Below are positions 25,998-33,379 of a DNA stretch of 64,000 nucleotides, piece by piece. This DNA comes from an uncultured Muribaculaceae bacterium. Its GTDB lineage: Bacteria > Bacteroidota > Bacteroidia > Bacteroidales > Muribaculaceae. A model generated the notes under the pieces. It was not told where the DNA came from. It searched no databases and saw only the letters and a program-made list of their open reading frames with translations. The stretch is from the NCBI GenBank assembly GCA_947628305.1, contig CANQZG010000003.1, positions 124,001-188,000 on the forward strand. Reading direction: 5' to 3'. Position 1 is the stretch's first letter, and every line of letters starts with the position of its first letter. Both the position numbers and the translations under genes were made by a program.

Positions 25998-27492
25998 GGT
26001 CAGTTACGGGTTGATTGTTATTAGAAGCCGGGGCAAGTTTTGTCAGAAGGAATCCGACAAGGAATATTACCGTAGTTCCGAGGACGATTGTCAGATAGGT
26101 GTGCAATTGGCTGCGCATGCAATAGAAAGGTGACCCCTCGTTGATTAGGGGCGAAAGGCTCATCCATGCGATGACAATCAAGCCTAAGATTGCGGCGATG
26201 ACGGCATGGGAGCGTCGGACGGTACGGCACACCACGCTCAACAGGAACAGGCCGAGCATGCCTCCGCTGAAAATCGAGGCGAGCTTCCACCATGCGTCGA
26301 GAACTCCGTCGATGTGCATCATCAACAATCCCATTATTATGCCGAAAGCACCGACCGCAAACGATGTGGCGTAAAGAACCCGCATGTTCTGTTTCTCGGT
26401 CATGTCTTTCCTGCGGTGTTTGACAAAGTCGGTCAGTACAATGGTAGCCGATGAATTGATACTGGTGGCTATCGTTGACATTCCGGCCGAGAACAGCGAT
26501 GCGATTACGAGTCCTGTGAGGCCGGTTGGTAATCCATGGACGATGAACCATGGGAACACCTTGTCAGATGCCGTGCCTTCGGGAAGCAAACCCGGGTTAG
26601 CCTGATAATAGGCGAATAAGGCGGTCCCGATGTAGACAAATATGAGCGACACCGGGACATAGAGCAGACCGCCGAACAATGTCGATTTGACAGCTGCCGC
26701 CGTTGACGGTGTCGTCATGTAGCGTTGCACGTAGTTCTGGTCGATGCCGTAATTCTGCATGTTGACAAAGAGTCCGTAAATGAGCACTACCCAGAATGTC
26801 TGTTCGGTAAGTGAAATCCCGAAACTGCCGAGGGAGAACTTGTTGTGTTCCATTGCGATGTCAAACAGTTGTCCCGGCCCTTCGGGCATCGTGAACGTTA
26901 GAATCAGGGCGCATGCCACCGCACCTACAATCAGGATTATCCCCTGTATCGCGTCAGTCCAAATTACTGCCGCAATACCGCCGAGAAGGGTGTAGACCAA
27001 TGTCGCGATTCCGGTACAGATTATTATTGTCTGAATATCCCAGCCGAACATCGTGTTAAGCGGGAGGGCGAGCAACAACAAGATGGACCCGACACGTGCA
27101 AGTTGTGTCAACAGGTAACACACCGCCACGTAACAGCGTGCCCAATACCCTAACCGCAGTTCAAGATAGTGATAGGCTGATACACTGTTGACACTACGAT
27201 ACAGTGGAATGAATACCAATGCGGCGAGCCATGTCGCTATCGGGATAGACAGGCTGAACACAAACGGATTCCAGTTCCCTTTGAATGCGTCACCGGGAAG
27301 TCCCAGGAAACTGATGCTGCTGACAAAAGTGGCGAATATCGACATACCCACGACCCATGTCGGCAATGACCCTTCGGCTGCGGTGAACGCGGCCGCGCCT
27401 TTACGGCTTCGGAAATAGAACGAACAGCCGAAAAGAGCGACCCCTCCCACAAACAGGAAGAAAATTATATAATCGATTACTGTGATTTCCAT
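25987..27492 (-). CDS. Sodium:solute symporter (SSS family)
   Basis: Inner-membrane Na+-coupled uptake of a sugar or sugar acid. It has 501 residues and about 13 hydrophobic segments. The first is IDYIIFFLFVGGVALFGCSF. Family stretches include STWVVGMSIFATFVSSISFLG-like sequence (residues about 46-65) and QNYGIDQNYVQRYMTTPSTAAA, typical of SGLT/NanT-type members. It is placed between the aldolase and sulfatase genes, so it probably imports the monosaccharide released outside: L-fucose or a sialic-acid-like compound. It overlaps the sulfatase gene by 11 bp and follows the aldolase by 12 bp. Confidence 0.9.
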   Translation of the reverse strand: MEITVIDYIIFFLFVGGVALFGCSFYFRSRKGAAAFTAAEGSLPTWVVGMSIFATFVSSISFLGLPGDAFKGNWNPFVFSLSIPIATWLAALVFIPLYRSVNSVSAYHYLELRLGYWARCYVAVCYLLTQLARVGSILLLLALPLNTMFGWDIQTIIICTGIATLVYTLLGGIAAVIWTDAIQGIILIVGAVACALILTFTMPEGPGQLFDIAMEHNKFSLGSFGISLTEQTFWVVLIYGLFVNMQNYGIDQNYVQRYMTTPSTAAAVKSTLFGGLLYVPVSLIFVYIGTALFAYYQANPGLLPEGTASDKVFPWFIVHGLPTGLTGLVIASLFSAGMSTIATSINSSATIVLTDFVKHRRKDMTEKQNMRVLYATSFAVGAFGIIMGLLMMHIDGVLDAWWKLASIFSGGMLGLFLLSVVCRTVRRSHAVIAAILGLIVIAWMSLSPLINEGSPFYCMRSQLHTYLTIVLGTTVIFLVGFLLTKLAPASNNNQPVTDHEK

Positions 27493-27504
27493 CAGGATTG
27501 CCTG

Positions 27505-28413
27505 TTATTTAATTTTTGATTCAACGGCTTCCAAGGCCTTGCGTATACGTTCACGTTCCTCATGCCGGAACTTGCGGTAGGGGTAGGCGAGGTAATCGTC
27601 ACAGATTCCCATGAGGGACAATGCACATTTGACCCCTTTCAGGTAACTTGAACCATACTTGCCGACGGTGTAGAATGTTGTACTGATTTGCATGATTATA
27701 CGTTGTAACTCGCGCACCCTGTCGATGTCATGTCGTTCAGCGGCATCATACATCTCGACGTATAGACTCGGGAACATGTTCGCGCCGCCGTTGATACCGC
27801 CGTCCGCTCCCATTAGAACGCATTCGCCGGTAAGTTCTTCAGGGCCGACATAAAGTGCGAAATCATCACGGTCACCGAGGGTGTACATCAATGTCTCGAA
27901 GTAGTTCATGTTGGCAGAGCTGTCTTTCAAGCCTATGATATTTGGATGTTCGGCAAGAACCTTTACCGTGGAGGGTTCAAGGAACACTTTCACATGGGAG
28001 GGCATGTTGTAAAGATACAGTGGCAGTGGCAACGCATCGGCCAATGCAGTGTAATATTCTATCAGTTCTTGTTGTGACGGGGCGAAATAGTAGGGTGCGG
28101 CGGCTACCACGCCGACTGCACCGTTAGCCTTGGCGTGCTCGGCCAGGCGTATGCTTTCGTCTATACATGTGTCGGTTATGCCTACGAGTACCGGGACGCG
28201 ACCGTTGACCTGACGGCATACCAGTTCGACAAATTCATATCTAAGCCTGTAGGTCAGGCTCTGTGCCTCGCCTGTCGTGCCAAGAAGAAACAGGGCATGT
28301 ACACCACCGTTTATTATATGTTCGACAAGCCTTACAGTTCCTTCACGGTCAAGTTCATCGTTTCCCTTGAGTGGGGTAATCATTGGGGGTATGATTCCTT
28401 TTAATACGCTCAT
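27505..28413 (-). CDS. DapA/NanA-family aldolase (dihydrodipicolinate synthase superfamily)
   Basis: Class I Schiff-base aldolase or lyase in the cytoplasm. It has 302 residues from the ATG at 28413 (MSVLKGIIPPMITPLKG). A longer frame reaching 28461 would overlap the esterase gene and adds no family sequence. GTTGE is at 45-49, the catalytic Tyr135 is in LYLYNMPSHV and the Schiff-base Lys163 is in IIGLKDSS. Candidates are N-acetylneuraminate lyase, a 2-keto-3-deoxy sugar-acid aldolase or a related enzyme. Lysine synthesis is unlikely given the operon. The YhcH/NanQ-type gene across the region supports a sialic-acid-like substrate, but the sequence alone does not decide. Confidence 0.85.
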   Translation of the reverse strand: MSVLKGIIPPMITPLKGNDELDREGTVRLVEHIINGGVHALFLLGTTGEAQSLTYRLRYEFVELVCRQVNGRVPVLVGITDTCIDESIRLAEHAKANGAVGVVAAAPYYFAPSQQELIEYYTALADALPLPLYLYNMPSHVKVFLEPSTVKVLAEHPNIIGLKDSSANMNYFETLMYTLGDRDDFALYVGPEELTGECVLMGADGGINGGANMFPSLYVEMYDAAERHDIDRVRELQRIIMQISTTFYTVGKYGSSYLKGVKCALSLMGICDDYLAYPYRKFRHEERERIRKALEAVESKIK

Positions 28414-28421
28414 AATGTGTT

Positions 28422-29303
28422 TTATTTGGTTGTGGTTGACAAATCGTGTTCTTTTATCCATCTCATCACCAACGGATAGGTTTCGTTGGCGTAATTGTAC
28501 TTATCTTTCATCCAGAAACCGTGGCCACCGTCAGGGAATATATGCATCTCGGCTTTGACCTTGTTTTGTTTCATGGCATTGTAGAAGCTGATACTGTTTT
28601 CCGGCTTCACAAGACGGTCGTTGTCGGCGAGTACCAACATGGTCTCGGGGACATTTTGATGGACATGGTTGTCGGTTGAATAGGCTTTGCGTGCCTGTCG
28701 GTCGTCGCTTTGCTCCCCGAGAAGATTCTCGCGGGTGTTGGCATTGGAAAATTTCATGGTGATGACGGGGTAGACCAGTACGGCAAATCGTGGACGTGAT
28801 TCCTCATCGGGATACCGTGTGATGAGGTTTGACGCGAAATGTCCTCCTGCCGAGAAACCGATTATTCCTATATTATCAGGATTGATGCCCCATTTAGAGG
28901 CGTTGGCTTTAATCATCTTCATTGCCTGCACACCATCCTCGAGAGGTATCTCAGGATGCCCGTTGGGGGCGCGGTATTTCAACTCAACAGCAGCAATGCC
29001 TTCATTGTTAAGCCATTCAGCGGTCTTGATGCCTTCACGGGGAGTGCACACATTTTTATAACTTCCACCGGGAACTACAAGCATTGCCTGTCCTGTCGCT
29101 TTGTCTTTCGCCGGAAGATATACTATCAATTCAGGGTCACTTACATTGGTGTAGTATCCTTTTTCAGTTATGGATTCGGGGGCGTTTTCCAGACCGTTTC
29201 GTGAAGGCACGCCGTCAGGGTATAATTTCACATGAAACGGTTCTGATGCCGTCATGCCCGTTATAACGGAAACTAACAGTGAATAGAGGATGGCTCGTTT
29301 CAT
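28422..29303 (-). CDS. Secreted alpha/beta-hydrolase (esterase), Aes/BD-FAE-like
   Basis: Probable carbohydrate or acyl esterase exported by a signal peptide (MKRAILYSLLVSVITGMTAS). It has 293 residues. The oxyanion region is VVPGGSYKNV, the nucleophile elbow IIGFSAGGH (Ser near 151), and the catalytic Asp is in LVLADNDRLV. The His is in FPDGGHGFWM near the C-terminus. It resembles esterases that remove acetyl or feruloyl groups from polysaccharides. The start ATGA overlaps the VCBS gene stop (29300-29303), and the aldolase gene follows after 8 bp, so it is part of one operon. Confidence 0.85.
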   Translation of the reverse strand: MKRAILYSLLVSVITGMTASEPFHVKLYPDGVPSRNGLENAPESITEKGYYTNVSDPELIVYLPAKDKATGQAMLVVPGGSYKNVCTPREGIKTAEWLNNEGIAAVELKYRAPNGHPEIPLEDGVQAMKMIKANASKWGINPDNIGIIGFSAGGHFASNLITRYPDEESRPRFAVLVYPVITMKFSNANTRENLLGEQSDDRQARKAYSTDNHVHQNVPETMLVLADNDRLVKPENSISFYNAMKQNKVKAEMHIFPDGGHGFWMKDKYNYANETYPLVMRWIKEHDLSTTTK

Positions 29304-31300
29304 TTTGCCTTTGCTGTTTTGTTTGCTATACGATAAAAATGTCCGTCCTCCGCACCTAAAAGGATTTCAGGTGTTCCATCGGGATTCCAGTTAATAGGAG
29401 TGGGGCATGTGGAGTGTCCGGCGAGTGCCCATTTCCGGAGGTCTCCCATGTATTCGTACCATACTTCTCCGTTCTCTTCCTTGACATTGCGGAACCAACA
29501 TGCGTTCTTGCTGTCTACAATGAGGTCCTTGCGTCCGTCGCCATCCCAGTCAATAAAGCATATCTTGCGTCGTCCTGACCATCCGGCTTTGACGGCATTA
29601 AGTCTCAAAAGGCCTTCGGATGCGTCAAGTACGCCTTTTTTCTGGTCATAGAGCGAACAGTTTGTACCGTGGAATATGCGTTTCCCCGGGCGTAACATCA
29701 GTTCGCCATCAGGGGCACGGAATCGTTCAAAATATGATAGATAACCATCGGTGTCAAGAACGATTAGGTCGGTGAGTCCATCGTCGTTCCAGTCCATCGC
29801 CACGGGAGTTGTACGCCACTGGGTGACAAGTGTCCCGGGGGTGGGATTCCACCAGTTCCATTCGGGTTTAGGGGTCTCGTTGTCCCAGGCCACTTTCACA
29901 GGCTGTGCAGGGGCGAGTTCAAGTATGTCTTTACCTCCTAAGTTTCGGAACCACTCTATTTTGCCCCATATAGAGTTTACTATTATATCGGGTTTGCCGT
30001 CACCGTCCCAGTCAGCGACCGAGAGGACGGTATATCCCCATTTGCGTTCAGCGGGCCCTTGTATCGAACCGTTCTGACCCGCCTGTATACGTATCGGCTT
30101 TCCGTTAACAGTGAAAAGGCGCGGCGCATCCCATGACGGATTGTCACCGCCGGTGAGATTTCGGATAAATGCGATTTCTCCGGCTGAATTACCTGCGATT
30201 ATATCTTGCTTCCCGTCACCGTCCCAATCGTATGCGCATGGTGTGGACAATGCGCCGAACTTGACAACATCGGCCTGTTGGGTGAAGTAATATGGCGATT
30301 CAAACTGTGGCATCCCGTTGACAGTTTTCCCTGTGTTGCGCAACCATGCGACACGGCCGTCCTCATCCCCGACAATTAAATCTACATGGCCGTCTTCGTC
30401 AAAGTCCGATACCACGGGGACTATCATTTGCAGATGGAATCGTATGTCGCCGTCATTGTTGGAGAGTTGCCGACCTTTGGCGAATTTAGGTTTTTTACGG
30501 GTTCCTGTATTTTCATACCATGTCAGTCCGTCTACAAACTCCCCGCATATAATGTCAAGGTCGCCGTCGCCGTCAAAATCGGCGATACATGGGTTGGGTG
30601 CACCGTAAGTCTCGATTATTTCACCTCCAGCCTTTACCTTGCCACGGTTGATATATTCCCCATTTACATTTTCAAGGAGATAGACATATCCACGTAATGG
30701 GCCGCGTGTCCATTCCCCGTTACTATTAAAAGCATTGTCCCAGCCGTAATCGTCCCAGGTGTCTATCCCCACGACGATATCATTGTCCCCGTCATTGTCC
30801 CAGTCGACATAGTTCCACATATTGCTGCGAGACTTCTTGTAATTGGCTCCCATGACCTCACCTTTGTATGAAATCGGGGATATATTGGCGTATGGGGTTT
30901 TAAAGAAGTCGGGATATTCGGTGTCTTTTGACAGGACGTATGGGATACCGTTAACTTCCGACATGCGTATATTGTTCAATCCCTTATCATTTATTTTCAC
31001 CGCTTTTGCAAATTTTGGCGATTTTTTGCTCCCGATGTTCTTGAAAAACCATAGCCCTTTATAGGGACGGTCGGGGCATGAGACCAACAGGTCTTTCAAT
31101 CCATCCGAATCATAATCGACAGGGAGCGGTATCCCCCAAAGACCGACTCCGAGGTCGACCTCAAGTGACGGATTGTTATAGCGCAAAATGGCACCTGGTG
31201 GTATATTAGATTTCTTCGCGGTCTTCTTTTGTGCTGTGATTGCTTGCGGAAGGACGAATAATGAGATGATTAGCAGTGATAGTGCTTTAATGTATTTCAT
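29300..31300 (-). CDS. Secreted FG-GAP/VCBS-repeat protein (calcium-binding propeller)
   Basis: It has 666 residues with a signal peptide (MKYIKALSLLIISLFVLPQAITA). At least nine Asp-rich calcium-type loops occur, including DYDSDGLKDL, DWDNDGDNDI, DFDGDGDLDI, DFDEDGHVDL, DWDGDGKQDI, DWDGDGKPDI, DWNDDGLTDL and DWDGDGRKDL. They are spaced about 50-80 residues apart, as in seven- to eight-bladed beta-propellers. Such propellers bind glycans or form lyase scaffolds (for example rhamnogalacturonan lyases of family PL11). No catalytic motif could be assigned, so binding or an unknown enzyme is equally possible. It is the first gene of the minus operon ending at fucI, just downstream of the repressor gene. 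Confidence 0.8.
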   Translation of the reverse strand: MKYIKALSLLIISLFVLPQAITAQKKTAKKSNIPPGAILRYNNPSLEVDLGVGLWGIPLPVDYDSDGLKDLLVSCPDRPYKGLWFFKNIGSKKSPKFAKAVKINDKGLNNIRMSEVNGIPYVLSKDTEYPDFFKTPYANISPISYKGEVMGANYKKSRSNMWNYVDWDNDGDNDIVVGIDTWDDYGWDNAFNSNGEWTRGPLRGYVYLLENVNGEYINRGKVKAGGEIIETYGAPNPCIADFDGDGDLDIICGEFVDGLTWYENTGTRKKPKFAKGRQLSNNDGDIRFHLQMIVPVVSDFDEDGHVDLIVGDEDGRVAWLRNTGKTVNGMPQFESPYYFTQQADVVKFGALSTPCAYDWDGDGKQDIIAGNSAGEIAFIRNLTGGDNPSWDAPRLFTVNGKPIRIQAGQNGSIQGPAERKWGYTVLSVADWDGDGKPDIIVNSIWGKIEWFRNLGGKDILELAPAQPVKVAWDNETPKPEWNWWNPTPGTLVTQWRTTPVAMDWNDDGLTDLIVLDTDGYLSYFERFRAPDGELMLRPGKRIFHGTNCSLYDQKKGVLDASEGLLRLNAVKAGWSGRRKICFIDWDGDGRKDLIVDSKNACWFRNVKEENGEVWYEYMGDLRKWALAGHSTCPTPINWNPDGTPEILLGAEDGHFYRIANKTAKAK

Positions 31301-31323
31301 GGGAATAAGTACTTTACAATGTG

Positions 31324-31337
31324 TTAAATCATTTTAG
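31324..31337. promoter_or_regulatory. LacI-type operator copy upstream of the VCBS-fucI operon
   Basis: TTAAATCATTTTAG matches 11 of 14 bases of TTAAAACGTTTTAA. It begins 10 bp after a near-consensus -7 box (TAATTATG on the minus strand, 31354 to 31347), in the 81-bp gap between the repressor stop and the VCBS start codon. Confidence 0.4.
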
Positions 31338-31381
31338 CATGGTAGGCATAATTATAGGCCATTAAAATGGAATCGTGAGTA

Positions 31382-32395
31382 TTATCCGTTCAATATCAGT
31401 TTGGGTGAAAGTATAATACGTGTCGGAGATAATGTCCCTGTCTTGAGTTCAACATTTTTGAGTAACAAATCTACCGCTTCAGTCCCGAATTGTGCGATGG
31501 GTTGCTGGATATATGCAATTTCAAGATTGTTTATCTCGAATGCATCGTTACCGTCAAATGTAGCGACCGCAAAATCCTCCGGGATTTTCCATCCGTTGCG
31601 TGAGATGACCCTCAGTCCTGACAATGCGAGTGAATTGGTGGCAAAAAGTAATCCTTCGACCCCACGCTCTTTGGCGTCTATTATGACCTGGGATATTGTG
31701 TCGAATCTATCATGGCGTATGCGGTATATCATCCCTTCGGAAGCTAATCCGGCTTTTTCCATGCACAGCTTGAACCCGGTCTCGCGGTCTATTATGTTGC
31801 TTAGGCGCATCGAGTAGGATATCATCTCTATGTGCCGGCATCCACGCGCGAGCAATGCCTCGGTGATTTGTGCCCCGCCTTTGAGGTTGTCCAATAATAC
31901 GCTGTTGGTTTCGAGTCCCGGTAGTTCCCTGTCAAGAAGAACCATTGGGATTTGTAATGTCGATACCCGTTTAATTGATTCTTCAGAGTTTTCTGATGGC
32001 GCAATTATGAGTCCGTCGATGCCTTTGTTCTGGAATACATTGATGAGATTGTCAAGTTTGTCGGTGTTCTCATCGGTGCTGCCAAACAGGACGGTATAAT
32101 TGCGCTGATGGGCGCGGTCTTCAATGCATCGTGCGATGTCGGCAAAAAATTTGTTAGAAATGTCTGACACTATCACCCCGATTGTATTGGTTTTCCCGCA
32201 ACGTAATGCCCGCGCGGCGTTGTTGGGCTGATAACCGAGACGGTCAGCCACCTCGAGTATCCTCCGTGCTGTGTCTTTGTTCACGCGGTATTTGTTTTGT
32301 CCGCTCGCCCGATTGTTCATGACAAAGGAGACCAGGGCAATTGAACTCCCCGCCTCGGCGGCGATATCCTTTATCGATACCCTACGCGTATTCAT
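31382..32395 (-). CDS. LacI-family transcriptional repressor
   Basis: Sugar-responsive DNA-binding regulator. It has 337 residues. The N-terminal helix-turn-helix is at about 5-25 (VSIKDIAAEAGSSIALVSFV) and the hinge helix is near 55-63 (NNAARALRCGKT). A periplasmic-binding-protein-like effector domain follows from TNTIGVIVSDISNKFFADI. The helix-turn-helix is slightly unusual (SSIALVSFVMN for the common VSxxTVSRVLN). A perfect palindromic operator lies at its own divergent promoter, so it is probably autoregulated. It is flanked on both sides by the glycan genes. The effector is unknown; a released monosaccharide or its phosphate is likely. Confidence 0.92.
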   Translation of the reverse strand: MNTRRVSIKDIAAEAGSSIALVSFVMNNRASGQNKYRVNKDTARRILEVADRLGYQPNNAARALRCGKTNTIGVIVSDISNKFFADIARCIEDRAHQRNYTVLFGSTDENTDKLDNLINVFQNKGIDGLIIAPSENSEESIKRVSTLQIPMVLLDRELPGLETNSVLLDNLKGGAQITEALLARGCRHIEMISYSMRLSNIIDRETGFKLCMEKAGLASEGMIYRIRHDRFDTISQVIIDAKERGVEGLLFATNSLALSGLRVISRNGWKIPEDFAVATFDGNDAFEINNLEIAYIQQPIAQFGTEAVDLLLKNVELKTGTLSPTRIILSPKLILNG

Positions 32396-32445
32396 GGCTC
32401 TATAATTATTTAGGTGGATTTATTGTATTATAGAAATTTTTGACT

Positions 32446-32454
32446 TATCTTTGC
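32446..32454 (+). promoter_or_regulatory. -7 promoter box of the esterase-phosphoesterase-yhcH operon
   Basis: TATCTTTGC is an exact match to TAnnTTTG(C). The predicted start is near 32460, inside the palindromic operator. The leader is about 82 nt. Confidence 0.65.
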
Positions 32455-32461
32455 AAAGGTA
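32453..32461 (-). promoter_or_regulatory. -7 promoter box of the LacI-type gene
   Basis: On the minus strand TACCTTTGC matches the consensus. It shares its last two bases with the plus-strand box at 32446-32454, so the two divergent promoters overlap. The leader to the start at 32395 is about 50 nt. Confidence 0.6.
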
Positions 32462-32480
32462 ATTAAAACGTTTTAATTAC
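32459..32480. promoter_or_regulatory. Perfect 22-bp palindromic operator for the LacI-family repressor
   Basis: A perfect palindrome with core TTAAAACGTTTTAA (32463-32476) and the central CG usual for LacI/GalR operators. It overlaps the minus -7 box and the plus transcription start, so one bound repressor could block both promoters. Confidence 0.75.
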
Positions 32481-32542
32481 AAAATATTTTTGTTATTTTT
32501 TTTGTAATATTATCTATTTAGTTCCTAAAACGTCAACCTGAC

Positions 32543-33379
32543 ATGAAAAAACAATTGCTGCTTATTCTAACTATTTCTTTTTTTGTAAATCTTGGTGTCC
32601 ATGCACAGAAAAAGCAATCTAAGTATCGTACAGTAGAGAATATATCCTATCGGACGGACAGACGTGGGGATAGATATATCGATTCGTTATGTAGGCTTGA
32701 CTTGTATTATCCCGAGGGCAAGAAAGGCTATCCGACGGTTATATGGTTTCACGGTGGAAGTCTGACAGGTGGCAAACGGTCGATTCCCGAAGCGTTGAAA
32801 AATAAGGGATTTGCAATAGTGGGAGTTGATTATCGTCTCACTCCGCATGTCAAGGTGTCGGATTGTATTGATGACGCTGCGGCTGCGGCTGCATGGGTCG
32901 TCAATAATATCGATAATTATGGTGGCGATAAGTCATCGGTCTTTGTCGCCGGTCATTCGGCGGGAGGGTATCTTACGTTTATGATAGGCCTTGATAAGCG
33001 TTGGATGAAGAGATATGGCATGGACCCCGACTCGGTCTTCAGGGCATTGATACCTTACAGTGGCCAGGTGGTGACCCACTTTGCACGGCGTAAGGAACTT
33101 GGAGTGCCGAGTACCTGTGTAATGGTCGATGACATGGCACCGTTAAATCATACACGCAATGATTGTCCCCCGATATTGATGATGACCGGGGACCGTGAAC
33201 TTGAAATGTTGGGCCGCTATGAAGAGAATGCTTATTTTTGGCGCATGATGAAGGTGGCCGGACATCCTGATGTCACATTCCGTGAATTTGACGGTTTTAA
33301 ACACGGGAACATGACACAGGCGGGGCATTTTCTGACGGTGAGGTTCATCAAGGACATTTTGAAAAAGAATGAAAAGTAA
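32543..33379 (+). CDS. Secreted alpha/beta-hydrolase (esterase/lipase family)
   Basis: Probable ester hydrolase. It has 278 residues with a signal peptide (MKKQLLLILTISFFVNLGVHA). The HGG oxyanion motif is in VIWFHGGSLTGG and the nucleophile elbow is VFVAGHSAGGY (Ser near 149). The catalytic Asp is probably in MTGDRELEM and the His in FDGFKHGNM. It belongs to the hormone-sensitive-lipase/Aes-like group. It is the first gene of the plus operon repressed from the shared operator. The next gene overlaps its end by 11 bp. It differs clearly from the esterase at 28422-29303, so two ester types may be removed. Confidence 0.85.
   Translation: MKKQLLLILTISFFVNLGVHAQKKQSKYRTVENISYRTDRRGDRYIDSLCRLDLYYPEGKKGYPTVIWFHGGSLTGGKRSIPEALKNKGFAIVGVDYRLTPHVKVSDCIDDAAAAAAWVVNNIDNYGGDKSSVFVAGHSAGGYLTFMIGLDKRWMKRYGMDPDSVFRALIPYSGQVVTHFARRKELGVPSTCVMVDDMAPLNHTRNDCPPILMMTGDRELEMLGRYEENAYFWRMMKVAGHPDVTFREFDGFKHGNMTQAGHFLTVRFIKDILKKNEK

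Noticed and set aside
28413-28461. Upstream start for the aldolase gene
   Set aside because: It would overlap the esterase gene by 40 bp and adds 16 residues with no family similarity; the ATG at 28413 matches the usual family N-terminus.
29226-29238. TTTCACATGAAAC resembles a ParB-binding parS site
   Set aside because: It differs from TGTTTCACGTGAAACA in the core and both edges (12 of 16) and lies inside the signal-peptide-proximal coding sequence of an esterase; a chance match is more likely.
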